Shown here: positions 48,861-57,043 of the stretch, piece by piece
Layout of the letters: each line of letters opens with the position of its first letter
Position numbering within the stretch: position 1 is the first letter of the stretch
Assembly (NCBI GenBank): GCA_016868455.1
Contig: VGGV01000001.1
Span: forward strand, 1-64,000
DNA: 64,000 nt
Source of the DNA: Bacteroidota bacterium
Lineage (GTDB): Bacteria; Bacteroidota; Bacteroidia; Chitinophagales; Chitinophagaceae
Direction of reading: 5' to 3'
Notes under the pieces: generated by a model
What the model saw: only the letters and a program-made list of their open reading frames with translations
What the model was told of the DNA's origin: nothing
Database searches by the model: none
Position numbers and translations under genes: made by a program

Positions 48861-51455
48861 CTATTTTTTCTTCGCAGCCTTCTTCTTTACTGCAGCTTTC
48901 TTGGTTGAAACCTTTTTAGTTGCAGCCTTTTTTGCGGTGACCTTTTTCCCCTTCTTTGCAAATGCTCCCGGCATCGCAGCTTCTATAAAATTCTTAACCT
49001 GTTCTAATGTAAAGGCAGCGGCATCTTCAGCCGTGTATTTGGTATCATCCGCTTTCTTGGGCAGGCGGATTATTTTTTTACCGTATTTGATAATGGGTCC
49101 CCAGCGGGCATTCTCCACCAATATTTTTTCTTCCGCCCATTGATGGATATAGCGGCCGGCCTCTTTCTTAATTTTGGCTTCTATCAGTTCATTCATCTCC
49201 GCCTGGGTAAGTTTGGCGAAATTGTACCGCCTCGGAACATTGATGAACATGCCATTCCATTTTATGTAAGGCCCGAACCGCCCGCTGCCTTTGGTAACCG
49301 GTTTTCCGTCAAAAGTTCCTACAGGCGCAGCTGCAATCTGCTTGGCCTTTATATGCTTTATGGCTTTTTCAAAATCAACAGTACCAAGATCAGTGCCTTT
49401 CGGTAACGAAATAAACTCTTCGCCCCATTTTACATAAGGTCCAAAACGTCCTACGTTAACCGATACATCCTTGCCTTCATATTGCCCCATGCTGCCCTGT
49501 GCGCCAAACAGGTTCATGGCTTCTTCAAAACTGATGGTCTCAATGCTCTGACCGGTTGGTATTTTGGCAAACCTTGGTTTTTCCTCATCGGTCGCTTCTC
49601 CAATCTGTATCATGGCGCCATAGCGTCCCATTCTTGCCACCACAGGTTTACCGGTTTCAGGATCAATACCCAGTTCCCTTTCACCAGTGGCCCTTTCGGC
49701 TTTCTCAATGGTTTTCTCCACATCCTTTTTGAAAGGGTCGTAAAAATCCCTGATCATGGCATTCCACTTCATCTTGCCTTCGGCCACTTCATCAAACTCC
49801 TCTTCAATTCGGGCTGTAAAGCCATAGTCCATGATGTCGTCAAAATATTTGTTCAGGAAATCGGTGACCACTAAACCAAGATCAGACGGAAAAAGTTTTG
49901 ACTTCTCGGCGCCGGTCATTTCGCTGTCCAGTTTTTTATTCACCTGGTCATTCCTCAGCGAATAAACGGTGTAAAAGTGCTGCACACCTTCCTTGTCCCT
50001 TTTCTCCACATAACCTCTTTTGAGAATGGTGGAGATGGTAGGTGCATAAGTGGAGGGACGGCCGATACTGAGTTCTTCCAGCTTTTTTACCAGGGAGGCT
50101 TCCGTATATCTTGCCGGAGGGCGGCTGAACCGTTCTGTTGCTTTCATTTCATTCAGCGGCAGCTGCTGATCAACGGTCAATGGTGGCAACATACCCCCGT
50201 TTGCTTCTTCTTCCAGTTCATCTTCGTCTTTATCTTCCCGGTACACTTTCAGAAAGCCGTCAAATTTCAATACTTCGCCGCTGGCAGTAAGTTCTTCCCG
50301 GTTGGTGGATATTTCAATTTTGGCGGTGGTTTTCTCCAATTCAGCATCAGCCATCTGGCAGGCCATGGTTCTTTTCCAGATCAGTTCATACAATCTTGCC
50401 CAATCCTGTTCCGGCACCGAAGTATTGCTCATAAAGGTGGGCCTTATCGCTTCATGGGCTTCCTGTGCCGCTTCATTTTTATTTTTGTATTTGCGGAACT
50501 GGTGGTATTGCCCGCCATAAATGCTCTTTACTGTGCTGGTAATATCGCCGAGTGCCGTATTACTTAAATTCACACTGTCCGTACGCATGTAAGTGATGTA
50601 ACCATTCTCATACAGCTTTTGGGCTATCAGCATGGTACGGGAAACACCGTACCCCAATTTTCTCGATGCTTCCTGCTGCAGGGTGGAAGTGGTAAAAGGC
50701 GGCGCCGGGCTGCGCTTGCCGGGCCTTACCTGTATGTCGGTGACTTTGTAGTTTGCGTCAATGCAGCTCTTTAAAAAACTTTCTGCATCTTCCGATGAAT
50801 CCTGTTTTTTGCCTTCAGCGGTGAAGGTTACATTTTTAGCTGAAACATCTTTGGCGGTGAACTGTGCCTCTATTTTAAATGTGCTGACCGCTGTAAAAGC
50901 GTTGATTTCTCTTTCCCGCTCAACAATTAAGCGCACTGCCACACTTTGCACCCTGCCGGCGCTCAAATTATTTCTTACGCTGATTTTACGCCAGAGTACC
51001 GGGCTCAGTTCAAAACCAACAATACGGTCAAGAATGCGGCGGGCCTGCTGCGCCATTACCAGGTTCATGTCCACCCGGCGGGGGTTTTCCACAGCTTCTT
51101 TGATGGCAGGTTTGGTGATTTCATGAAAAACGATCCGTTTAGTTTTTTTTGAGTCAAGTCCCAGTACTTCGCAAAGATGCCAGCTGATGGCTTCGCCTTC
51201 CCGGTCCTCATCCGTGGCCAGCCACACTTCATCGGATTTGTCAGCCAGTTTTTTTAATTCATTCACCACTTTTTCCTTATCGGCGGGTACAATATAAGTG
51301 GGCTGAAAGTTTTTTTCAATATTGATGCCCATATCGGCCTTTTCCAGGTCACGGATATGGCCAAAACAACTTTTTACCTGGAAATCTTTTCCCAGGATCT
51401 TTTCAATTGTTTTCGCTTTCGCAGGGCTTTCGACTATCAGTAAGTTTTTCGCCAT
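48861..51455 (-). CDS. topA: DNA topoisomerase I
   Basis: A 864-aa type IA topoisomerase that relaxes negative supercoils. The Toprim domain starts MAKNLLIVESPAKAKTIEK and carries ATDEDREGEAISWHL. The catalytic Tyr is in ENGYITYMRTDSVNLS. The C-terminal part has three TopoI-C repeats with GRFGPYVKWGEE and GRFGPYIKWNG. The last 25 residues are almost only Lys and Ala with Thr/Val, a basic tail that replaces zinc-ribbon domains in this phylum. I chose the start two codons into the reading frame at MAKN. Confidence 0.96.
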   Translation of the reverse strand: MAKNLLIVESPAKAKTIEKILGKDFQVKSCFGHIRDLEKADMGINIEKNFQPTYIVPADKEKVVNELKKLADKSDEVWLATDEDREGEAISWHLCEVLGLDSKKTKRIVFHEITKPAIKEAVENPRRVDMNLVMAQQARRILDRIVGFELSPVLWRKISVRNNLSAGRVQSVAVRLIVEREREINAFTAVSTFKIEAQFTAKDVSAKNVTFTAEGKKQDSSEDAESFLKSCIDANYKVTDIQVRPGKRSPAPPFTTSTLQQEASRKLGYGVSRTMLIAQKLYENGYITYMRTDSVNLSNTALGDITSTVKSIYGGQYHQFRKYKNKNEAAQEAHEAIRPTFMSNTSVPEQDWARLYELIWKRTMACQMADAELEKTTAKIEISTNREELTASGEVLKFDGFLKVYREDKDEDELEEEANGGMLPPLTVDQQLPLNEMKATERFSRPPARYTEASLVKKLEELSIGRPSTYAPTISTILKRGYVEKRDKEGVQHFYTVYSLRNDQVNKKLDSEMTGAEKSKLFPSDLGLVVTDFLNKYFDDIMDYGFTARIEEEFDEVAEGKMKWNAMIRDFYDPFKKDVEKTIEKAERATGERELGIDPETGKPVVARMGRYGAMIQIGEATDEEKPRFAKIPTGQSIETISFEEAMNLFGAQGSMGQYEGKDVSVNVGRFGPYVKWGEEFISLPKGTDLGTVDFEKAIKHIKAKQIAAAPVGTFDGKPVTKGSGRFGPYIKWNGMFINVPRRYNFAKLTQAEMNELIEAKIKKEAGRYIHQWAEEKILVENARWGPIIKYGKKIIRLPKKADDTKYTAEDAAAFTLEQVKNFIEAAMPGAFAKKGKKVTAKKAATKKVSTKKAAVKKKAAKKK

Positions 51456-51602
51456 ATTCACATTAAATTTTGCGTATTACAACGCTGTTCAGCGGCCGCA
51501 AATTGGGGGCAAGGATAGGGATTTTTTTTGAAACGAATTTTTGTACCGGTTAGATGGTTGTTTTTCAAAGCAGAAATACGGGAGATATTTCGTTGTATTC
51601 GG

Positions 51603-52328
51603 TTACATTTTTGCTTTAAAATAACCGGCGACAGCTTTTGCCCAGCGGTTATAATCTTTCCCGGAAGGGTGCAGCCCGTCGGTGGCTAATAAGGTAAGAT
51701 CGGTTGCCGCCTCTCTTGTCCACGGAGTGATATCTATATAATATACATTGTAACGCATGGCAATTTCTTTGCTGGCAGCATTATAGACATCAATTGCTCT
51801 TGCTATCTGTTCTTTGTCCCTGCCCTCTGCAAAAGGAGTAACACCCCAGTCGGGAATAGAAAGCACCACCACTCTTTCTGGCCTGTTAGCTGCATAATGG
51901 ATCGCTTTTTTCAGCAACGCTTCAAATTCGGGTTTATAATTTTCAACTGAACGGCCACGGTACTGGTTGTTCACACCGATGAGCAATGAAACAAAATCAT
52001 ATTTCGCCAGCAAGGGTGTTGCATTGTTAGCGGAAACAATACCTTCTTCCAGTTCATCAGTTGTCCACCCTGTTCGGGCAATGATACGGGTCTCAACAAC
52101 TGATGTGTCTGTTTTCAGCATGGCGGCAGCCTGGCTGGGAAAATTATCCTGTGGGGTCACCGATTCACCGATTGTGTACGAATCACCAAGGGCGAGGTAC
52201 TGGTATTTTTTTGCTGATGAAGGTGGTGGCATGGTATCTGTAATGGAAAAATACAAACTGTCCGTGCCCTTTTTGGAGCAGGAACTGCTGCAAGTAAGGA
52301 AAAAAAGTATTGCAAAGATGTTCTTCAT
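51603..52328 (-). CDS. SGNH/GDSL hydrolase lipoprotein
   Basis: A 241-aa lipoprotein with signal FAILFFLTCSSSC. The SGNH blocks are YLALGDSYTIGESV (Ser nucleophile), RIIARTGWTTDEL (Gly), SLLIGVNNQYRG (Asn) and LATDGLHPSGKDY (Asp-His). It is a lipase/esterase or carbohydrate esterase facing the periplasm. The substrate is not known. Its ATGA overlaps the stop of the upstream alpha/beta hydrolase gene, so the two are coupled. Confidence 0.9.
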   Translation of the reverse strand: MKNIFAILFFLTCSSSCSKKGTDSLYFSITDTMPPPSSAKKYQYLALGDSYTIGESVTPQDNFPSQAAAMLKTDTSVVETRIIARTGWTTDELEEGIVSANNATPLLAKYDFVSLLIGVNNQYRGRSVENYKPEFEALLKKAIHYAANRPERVVVLSIPDWGVTPFAEGRDKEQIARAIDVYNAASKEIAMRYNVYYIDITPWTREAATDLTLLATDGLHPSGKDYNRWAKAVAGYFKAKM

Positions 52329-53167
52329 AAAAAATCAACAATTGATTTGACCACTTTACTATCCCGGTAAATGCGGCGGTGGCCCAGTCCTTTTGTAATT
52401 ACGAATTCAATGTTCGGGTGGTTTTCTGCTTTTACTTTTAGTGCATCTTTGATTGGGGTGGTATCATCGTCTTCATCATGCAGCCACAATACTTTGGCCC
52501 GGAGATGCTTCATGGCCCTGCTGATGGAATACCAGGCAGGGCTGACACCCCCGTTTTTGATTATTACTTTATCAAACTCAGAACGGATGGCCGGGTCAAG
52601 TTTCAGAAAGTTGAAAAAAGTATCAATGGCGGTAGTGGTTTCAGTTACCGGTGCTATTAATACAAGCCGGTAATCCGCCGTATGGCTTATTTCTTCCAGC
52701 GCCAGGCAAACAGCGAGTCCGCCGAATGAATGAGCCGTATAAGATTGTACCGGCCCGAATTTTTTGTTAATCTCCAGGATCGTCCTTTTATAAAACGGTG
52801 CAGTAATTTGCCTGCCGCCGCTTCTGCCATGTGCCGGAGCATCAAAAGCCAGTACTTCATATCCTTTTCTTATCAGAGGCCTGATATAACGGTCGAAGTT
52901 CACAACGGTAGACTCAAATCCATGTAATATCAGCGCTTTTCTTCCGGCCGGGTGGTTCCATCGACAGCCTTGTATCATAAGGCCATTTATTTTCAATTGC
53001 AGTTTTTCTGCTTCGTCAAATATTTTAGGCGGTTTTCTAAGATTTCTTTTCTGCGGGGTACAGAAAAGTTTAAAAGCCCTTTCGGCAGCTTTCTTTTTGG
53101 AGATGGCAGAAAGAAATTTGAATTTTGTACGGATGTAGCTTAAAGCAAGTTTTTGAGATAATTTCAT
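52325..53167 (-). CDS. Alpha/beta hydrolase
   Basis: A 280-aa alpha/beta-hydrolase. The N-terminus SQKLALSYIRTKFKFLSAIS has no clear signal. HGFESTVVNFDRYIRPLIRK and VLAFDAPAHGRSGG precede the nucleophile elbow SYTAHSFGGLAVCLAL (Ser in HSFGG). Asp is in LWLHDEDDDTTPI and His in KGLGHRRIYRD. It is the first gene of a two-gene unit with the SGNH lipoprotein. The substrate is unknown. Confidence 0.88.
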   Translation of the reverse strand: MKLSQKLALSYIRTKFKFLSAISKKKAAERAFKLFCTPQKRNLRKPPKIFDEAEKLQLKINGLMIQGCRWNHPAGRKALILHGFESTVVNFDRYIRPLIRKGYEVLAFDAPAHGRSGGRQITAPFYKRTILEINKKFGPVQSYTAHSFGGLAVCLALEEISHTADYRLVLIAPVTETTTAIDTFFNFLKLDPAIRSEFDKVIIKNGGVSPAWYSISRAMKHLRAKVLWLHDEDDDTTPIKDALKVKAENHPNIEFVITKGLGHRRIYRDSKVVKSIVDFL

Positions 53168-53267
53168 TGAAACAAAAATAAGTCACACTGACTGCTTTAA
53201 GGAATTTTCCATATCTCCCCTTTAGGGGAATAAGGAATATTGTTAATTTGAAAAACTATCTGGGGGT

Positions 53268-54029
53268 ATGGACATTGTCATCATCGGTTCCGGAAATGTG
53301 GCTGCTGTGCTGGGACGAAAATTCAAAGCAGCAGGCCACCATATTTTGCAGATATACAGCCGTAATGCTTCAGCAGCTTCCCAGCTTGCCTATGAATGGG
53401 ATACCGAGTCCACCAATTATAAAAGCCTGATCAATCCCTATGCAGATATTTACATTGTGGCGGTAACTGATGATGCCATTGATGATATAACAAAGGATTT
53501 ATTACTGCCCGGCAAAGTGGTGGCGCATACGGCGGCATCGGTGCCCAAAGAAGTATTAAAAAATGTTACATCTCATTACGGCGTTTTTTATCCACTTCAG
53601 AGTTTACGGAAGGAAATGACTATTGTGCCGGATGTGCCGGTTTTTTTTGACGGGAGCGATGAGACTTCCAGAAAAAAACTGGAAGCGCTGGCCCGTTCCA
53701 TTTCCAGCGAGAATGTAACAGAGGCCGGCGATGATGCCCGGCTGAAACTGCATGCGGCTGCTGTAGTGGTCAGCAATTTCACCAATCATTTGTATCAACT
53801 GGCGGAAGATTATTGCAATAAGGAGGGGCTTGATTTTAAGCAATTGCTTCCCCTTATCGAAGAAACGGCCTTGCGGCTAAAGACTATCTCACCGGCGGCT
53901 GTACAAACCGGCCCGGCCATCCGGCATGATAAGGAAACCATACAGAAACACCTTGGCCTGCTGAAAGATCACCCGCAGCTGAAAAACATTTACCTTCTTT
54001 TAACGGAAAGCATCCAGCAGGGTAATTGA
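53268..54029 (+). CDS. DUF2520 Rossmann-fold protein
   Basis: A 253-aa protein of the DUF2520/Rossmann-like family, similar in fold to F420-dependent NADP reductases and pyrroline-carboxylate reductase. The cofactor motif is MDIVIIGSGNVAAVLGRKFK. Further segments are YIVAVTDDAIDDI, VVAHTAASVPKEVL, YGVFYPLQSLRK and LHAAAVVVSNFTNHLYQLA. The family's reaction is not established. It begins a plus-strand run with ferredoxin and iscX. A small CCCC-TTTA-GGGG hairpin lies in the upstream spacer. Confidence 0.88.
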   Translation: MDIVIIGSGNVAAVLGRKFKAAGHHILQIYSRNASAASQLAYEWDTESTNYKSLINPYADIYIVAVTDDAIDDITKDLLLPGKVVAHTAASVPKEVLKNVTSHYGVFYPLQSLRKEMTIVPDVPVFFDGSDETSRKKLEALARSISSENVTEAGDDARLKLHAAAVVVSNFTNHLYQLAEDYCNKEGLDFKQLLPLIEETALRLKTISPAAVQTGPAIRHDKETIQKHLGLLKDHPQLKNIYLLLTESIQQGN

Positions 54030-54070
54030 TTCTTTTCCCGAACAAGTAAGTGCCTTTTTTGTTTATCTGC

Positions 54071-54078
54071 TACATTTG
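54071..54078 (+). promoter_or_regulatory. Candidate -7 box for the ferredoxin gene
   Basis: TACATTTG matches TAnnTTTG exactly. A start near 54085 would leave about 19 nt before ATG at 54104. No well-spaced TTTG is seen upstream. Confidence 0.4.
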
Positions 54079-54103
54079 CACTCCCCAAAGACAAGCACAG
54101 GAA

Positions 54104-54439
54104 ATGTTTACGGTAAAATTCAACTTTGAACAGAAAGGACTGGAACCCATCACCCTTGAAAATGTGGAAGCGGGGCAAAGCCTGCTGGAACTGGCGCTGA
54201 AGAACGATATTGAGCTTCACCATAACTGCGGAGGTGTGTGCGCCTGCACTACCTGCCATCTGTATGTGGAAAAGGGAATGGAGCATATTGATGAACTGAG
54301 CGACAGGGAAGAAAATTTTATTGACCGGGCGGTAAACCCGAAACTGAATTCAAGACTGGGCTGCCAGTCGCTGTTGCTTGAGGGCAGTGGTGAGATTGAA
54401 GTAACTTTACCCGACCAGACGCAATTCCTGGGAGAATAA
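54104..54439 (+). CDS. fdx: 2Fe-2S ferredoxin, ISC/adrenodoxin type
   Basis: A 111-aa ferredoxin starting MFTVKFNFEQKG. The cluster ligands are in NCGGVCACTTCHLYV (Cys-x5-Cys-x2-Cys, with an extra Cys in between as in E. coli Fdx), and the fourth Cys is in RLGCQSLLL. DELSDREENFID is the typical acidic helix region. It gives electrons for Fe-S cluster assembly. The neighbour iscX supports that. A longer in-frame ATG at 54050 would add an unrelated hydrophobic stretch. Confidence 0.93.
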   Translation: MFTVKFNFEQKGLEPITLENVEAGQSLLELALKNDIELHHNCGGVCACTTCHLYVEKGMEHIDELSDREENFIDRAVNPKLNSRLGCQSLLLEGSGEIEVTLPDQTQFLGE

Positions 54440-54443
54440 AACC

Positions 54444-54517
54444 GAAGTAAGAGGCCAGAAGTAAGAAGTCTGAATTCCGGCCTCCGATATCATACATCAG
54501 ACTTCTGACTTCCGATT
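54444..54517. repeat. Heptad-word inverted repeat between fdx and iscX
   Basis: The strongest pairing is GAAGTAAGAAGTCTGA (54458-54473) with TCAGACTTCTGACTTC (54497-54512), 15 of 16 matched. Both arms, and the loop, break into 7-nt words of the form GAAGTNN and GANNNNN. It ends just before the iscX start codon. Confidence 0.7.
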
Positions 54518-54518
54518 T

Positions 54519-54758
54519 ATGAGCCAATTTGAACCTCCGATACACTGGAACGATTATGAAGACATTGCCCTGAAACTCTATGATCGCTTCGGTGATGATT
54601 TCAATGAAGGAAAAATTTACCGCATCCGCTTTACCGACCTGCTGGAGTGGGTATTGCAGATTCCCGGCTTTGCCGGAAAAAGGGAAGAATGTAATGAAGG
54701 GCACCTGGAAATGATACAGAGCGCCTGGGTGTATGAGTGGAGGGATAACCAGAAGTGA
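54519..54758 (+). CDS. iscX: IscX-like Fe-S assembly protein
   Basis: A 79-aa acidic protein, IHWNDYEDIALKLYDRFGDD, then KIYRIRFTDLLEWVLQIPGF and EGHLEMIQSAWVYEW. The WxDxxxIALxLYD opening, RFTDLxxWV middle and LExIQxxWxxEW end are the IscX/YfhJ pattern. IscX binds IscS and iron and adjusts cluster assembly. It follows the ferredoxin gene in the same direction. Confidence 0.88.
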   Translation: MSQFEPPIHWNDYEDIALKLYDRFGDDFNEGKIYRIRFTDLLEWVLQIPGFAGKREECNEGHLEMIQSAWVYEWRDNQK

Positions 54759-54788
54759 TTTCAGAGTTACGAATTCAGATTGCAGTTT
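54757..54788 (+). repeat. Short heptad-word tract after iscX
   Basis: Four 7-nt words of the form GANTNCA-like sequence (GATTTCA, then GAGTTAC and similar) start in the iscX stop codon. A weak partner, TGCAATGAGA, lies about 10 bp on. It could be a degraded member of the heptad-word repeats. Confidence 0.35.
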
Positions 54789-54836
54789 TATTCTGCTGCA
54801 ATGAGATTAAAAACATCCGCCTTAAGCCTGCTAACA

Positions 54837-55358
54837 ATGAACGTACTTGAACTTTTTAAACCCATCAGGGCCTTTATTTTTGATTTGGATGGGGTGCTTA
54901 CTGACGGCACCGTGCTGGTGGTGGCAAACGGCCTGCAGGCAAGGAAGATGAGCATCAAAGACGGGTTTGCCATACAAATGGCATTGAAAATGGGGTACAG
55001 GGTCAAGATTATTTCCGGGGGTCATTCTCCGGAATTGCAGGACCGGCTGGAAAAACTGGGAGTAAAAGATATAAGCATGTCTGTGCCGGACAAGAAGAAA
55101 TTAATAACAGAGTTCATTACAGGTAAAAAACTGAAGCAGGAGCAGGTTTTGTATATGGGCGATGATCTGCCCGATATTCCCGCTCTCGGAGCAGTGGGGC
55201 TGGCCTGCTGCCCTGCTGATGCAGCCGGTGAGGTAAAAGAAGCTGTGCAATATATTTCTCCCTATAAGGGAGGCGACAACTGTGTAAGGGATGTAATTGA
55301 AAAAGTGCTGAAGCTGAATGACCACTGGCAGTACAGGGTGGATGTGACTTCAAGATAA
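54837..55358 (+). CDS. kdsC: 3-deoxy-D-manno-octulosonate 8-phosphate phosphatase-like HAD hydrolase
   Basis: A 173-aa type C0 HAD phosphatase. The nucleophile motif is FIFDLDGVLTDGTVLV (DxD), followed by MSIKDGFAIQMALKMGYRVK, IISGGHSPELQDRLEKLGV and MGDDLPDIPALGAVGLACCP (motif IV), then AVQYISPYKGGDNCVRDVIE. This is the KdsC pattern, which makes Kdo for lipopolysaccharide. N-acylneuraminate-9-phosphatase-type paralogues look similar, so the substrate is likely rather than certain. Upstream in-frame ATG codons at 54780 and 54801 give a non-conserved extension. Confidence 0.9.
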   Translation: MNVLELFKPIRAFIFDLDGVLTDGTVLVVANGLQARKMSIKDGFAIQMALKMGYRVKIISGGHSPELQDRLEKLGVKDISMSVPDKKKLITEFITGKKLKQEQVLYMGDDLPDIPALGAVGLACCPADAAGEVKEAVQYISPYKGGDNCVRDVIEKVLKLNDHWQYRVDVTSR

Positions 55359-55364
55359 ATACCT

Positions 55365-55467
55365 GTTTAATGTTTAAGGTTTAAAGTTTAATGTTTTAGT
55401 TTTGGGAATATAAGCCGGATGAAGTCGTTAACCTGAAACATTAAACCTTCAACTTCAAACTTTTTTT
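55365..55467. repeat. Heptad-word inverted repeat between kdsC and the UbiA-family gene
   Basis: The left arm (55365-55397) is five tandem words of the form GTTTAAN or GTTTNAN. The right arm (55435-55460), read on the other strand, is four words of the same type (GTTTGAA, GTTGAAG and two more). A run of seven T (55461-55467) follows at once and ends one base before the ATG of the next gene, so it also looks like an intrinsic terminator. Confidence 0.75.
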
Positions 55468-55468
55468 C

Positions 55469-56392
55469 ATGAGATTGATAGCCGCCTTCCTTAAACTGGT
55501 GCGACTGCCCAATCTTTTTTTTCTGGCGCTGACACAGGTACTTTTCCAGGTTTGTATTTATTATCCCTTATATAAAGACCGGGTTCCTGCAGAAGATCTT
55601 ACCCGGTTCATCCTGCTTGTGTTTGCTTCGCTGTTCATCGCTACAGCCGGTTACATCATTAACGATTATTTTGATATCAATATTGATGAAGTAAACAAGC
55701 CACGGCGGATGGTGGTGGATAAGGTTATTCACCGCCGCTGGGCCATTGCCTGGCATTTTATGCTGAGCGGGGCCGGTATCATCCTTACAGTGCTGGCATT
55801 ACCCTTTTTGCAGAAATGGTACCTGGTACTGGCAAATATCCTTTGTGTGGCCCTGCTCTGGTTCTATTCCACCAATTTTAAAAAAAGCCTGCTCACCGGT
55901 AATATTGTTATCTCACTGCTTACGGCATGGACCATACTCATCATCTTTTTTTCCAAGGTGGATCTTTCTGATGCAGTCAGCCCGGATCATTCCCGTTTTT
56001 TCAGACTTGCCATATTATATGCGGGATTTGCCTTTATCATCTCGCTCATCCGGGAAGCCATTAAAGACATGGAAGATATGCCCGGCGATGCTAAATATGG
56101 TTGCCGTACCATGCCCATCGTTTGGGGGGTAAATGCCACCAAAGTATATGCAGCCGTTTGGCTGGTGGTGCTTATTGCCATTCTCCTCATTCTGCAGGTT
56201 TATGTACTGCAATTCAAATGGTGGCTTGCTGTGGCATACAGTGTGCCTGCGATCATATTCCCGCTGACTGTTATTTTGTTTAAGCTGAAGAACAGTAATA
56301 CAACTGAACAGTTTCATACACTGAGCAGCCTGACAAAACTGGTAATGCTAACCGGGATACTTTCTATGCTTATCTTTTATTATTATCCATGA
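55469..56392 (+). CDS. UbiA-family prenyltransferase (geranylgeranylglycerol-phosphate synthase-like)
   Basis: A 307-aa membrane enzyme with eight or nine helices. The first aspartate motif is GYIINDYFDINIDEVNKP (NDYFDxxxD) and the second is IREAIKDMEDMPGDAKYG (DMEDxxGD). These are the polyprenyl-diphosphate binding sites of UbiA enzymes. Related proteins in Bacteroidota are named geranylgeranylglycerol-phosphate geranylgeranyltransferase, but their product is not firmly known. The stop overlaps the maf start by 4 bp (ATGA), so the two are coupled. Confidence 0.88.
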   Translation: MRLIAAFLKLVRLPNLFFLALTQVLFQVCIYYPLYKDRVPAEDLTRFILLVFASLFIATAGYIINDYFDINIDEVNKPRRMVVDKVIHRRWAIAWHFMLSGAGIILTVLALPFLQKWYLVLANILCVALLWFYSTNFKKSLLTGNIVISLLTAWTILIIFFSKVDLSDAVSPDHSRFFRLAILYAGFAFIISLIREAIKDMEDMPGDAKYGCRTMPIVWGVNATKVYAAVWLVVLIAILLILQVYVLQFKWWLAVAYSVPAIIFPLTVILFKLKNSNTTEQFHTLSSLTKLVMLTGILSMLIFYYYP

Positions 56393-56955
56393 TGAATAAA
56401 ATAATCCTTGCTTCACAGTCGCCAAGAAGAAAACAACTGCTGGAATGGGCTGAAGTGCCTTTTGAAGTCATCGTTAAAGAAACTGACGAATATTTTTCTC
56501 CCGGTATAGCGCCGGAAGAAGCGGCATTATACATTGCCCGCAACAAAGCTGCTGCTGTGCAGGAAGCAGCGGGCGGCAGGGTGGTGCTGGCGGCCGACAC
56601 TATTGTGGTACTGGGTGACCATATCATCGGCAAACCAGTGCACAGGGAAGATGCAATAAGCATGCTGCTGGCTTTGCAGGGTGAAAAACACCGGGTGATA
56701 ACTGGTGTAGTAATACTACAGGGTGAAAAAGAAATTGCATTTACGGATGTAACAGAAGTGGAATTTCATGAGCTCAGCGAAGAACAGATAGAATATTATG
56801 TTGACAAATACAAACCTTACGACAAGGCCGGCGCCTATGCCATACAGGAATGGATCGGTGTGGTGGGCATAAAATCCATCACAGGAGATTTTTACAATGT
56901 GATGGGATTGCCCGTGAGCAGGGTGGTGGGGGAGTTAGAAAAGGTAATTGGTTAA
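56389..56955 (+). CDS. maf: Maf-family nucleotide pyrophosphatase
   Basis: A 188-aa Maf/Ham1-superfamily enzyme that hydrolyses non-canonical or regular nucleoside triphosphates. The motifs are IILASQSPRRKQLLEWAEV (SxSPRR), KETDEY, ARNKAAAV, VLAADTIVVLGDHIIGKP, HRVITGVV and YDKAGAYAIQEWIGVVGIKS, ending with NVMGLPVSRV. It follows the UbiA-family gene with ATGA overlap. A second ATG at 56392 is also possible. Confidence 0.94.
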   Translation: MMNKIILASQSPRRKQLLEWAEVPFEVIVKETDEYFSPGIAPEEAALYIARNKAAAVQEAAGGRVVLAADTIVVLGDHIIGKPVHREDAISMLLALQGEKHRVITGVVILQGEKEIAFTDVTEVEFHELSEEQIEYYVDKYKPYDKAGAYAIQEWIGVVGIKSITGDFYNVMGLPVSRVVGELEKVIG

Positions 56956-57040
56956 TTGGTATATTAGTAATCAGGCTTCTAACTCATTGAGGGCATTAAT
57001 GCTTTGGTGAATCTCCTGATTAACTAATTAACCTGTTAAC
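56943..57040. repeat. Word-built inverted repeat between maf and the DUF2851 gene
   Basis: The left arm runs from about 56943 to 56975 and the right arm from 57015 to 57040. Both end on CCTGATTA-type sequence next to the loop, and both consist of 7-8-nt words of GTTAAT/GGTAAT type. The left arm covers the last codons of maf. Word length is less regular than in the other members. Confidence 0.6.
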
Positions 57041-57043
57041 TAT

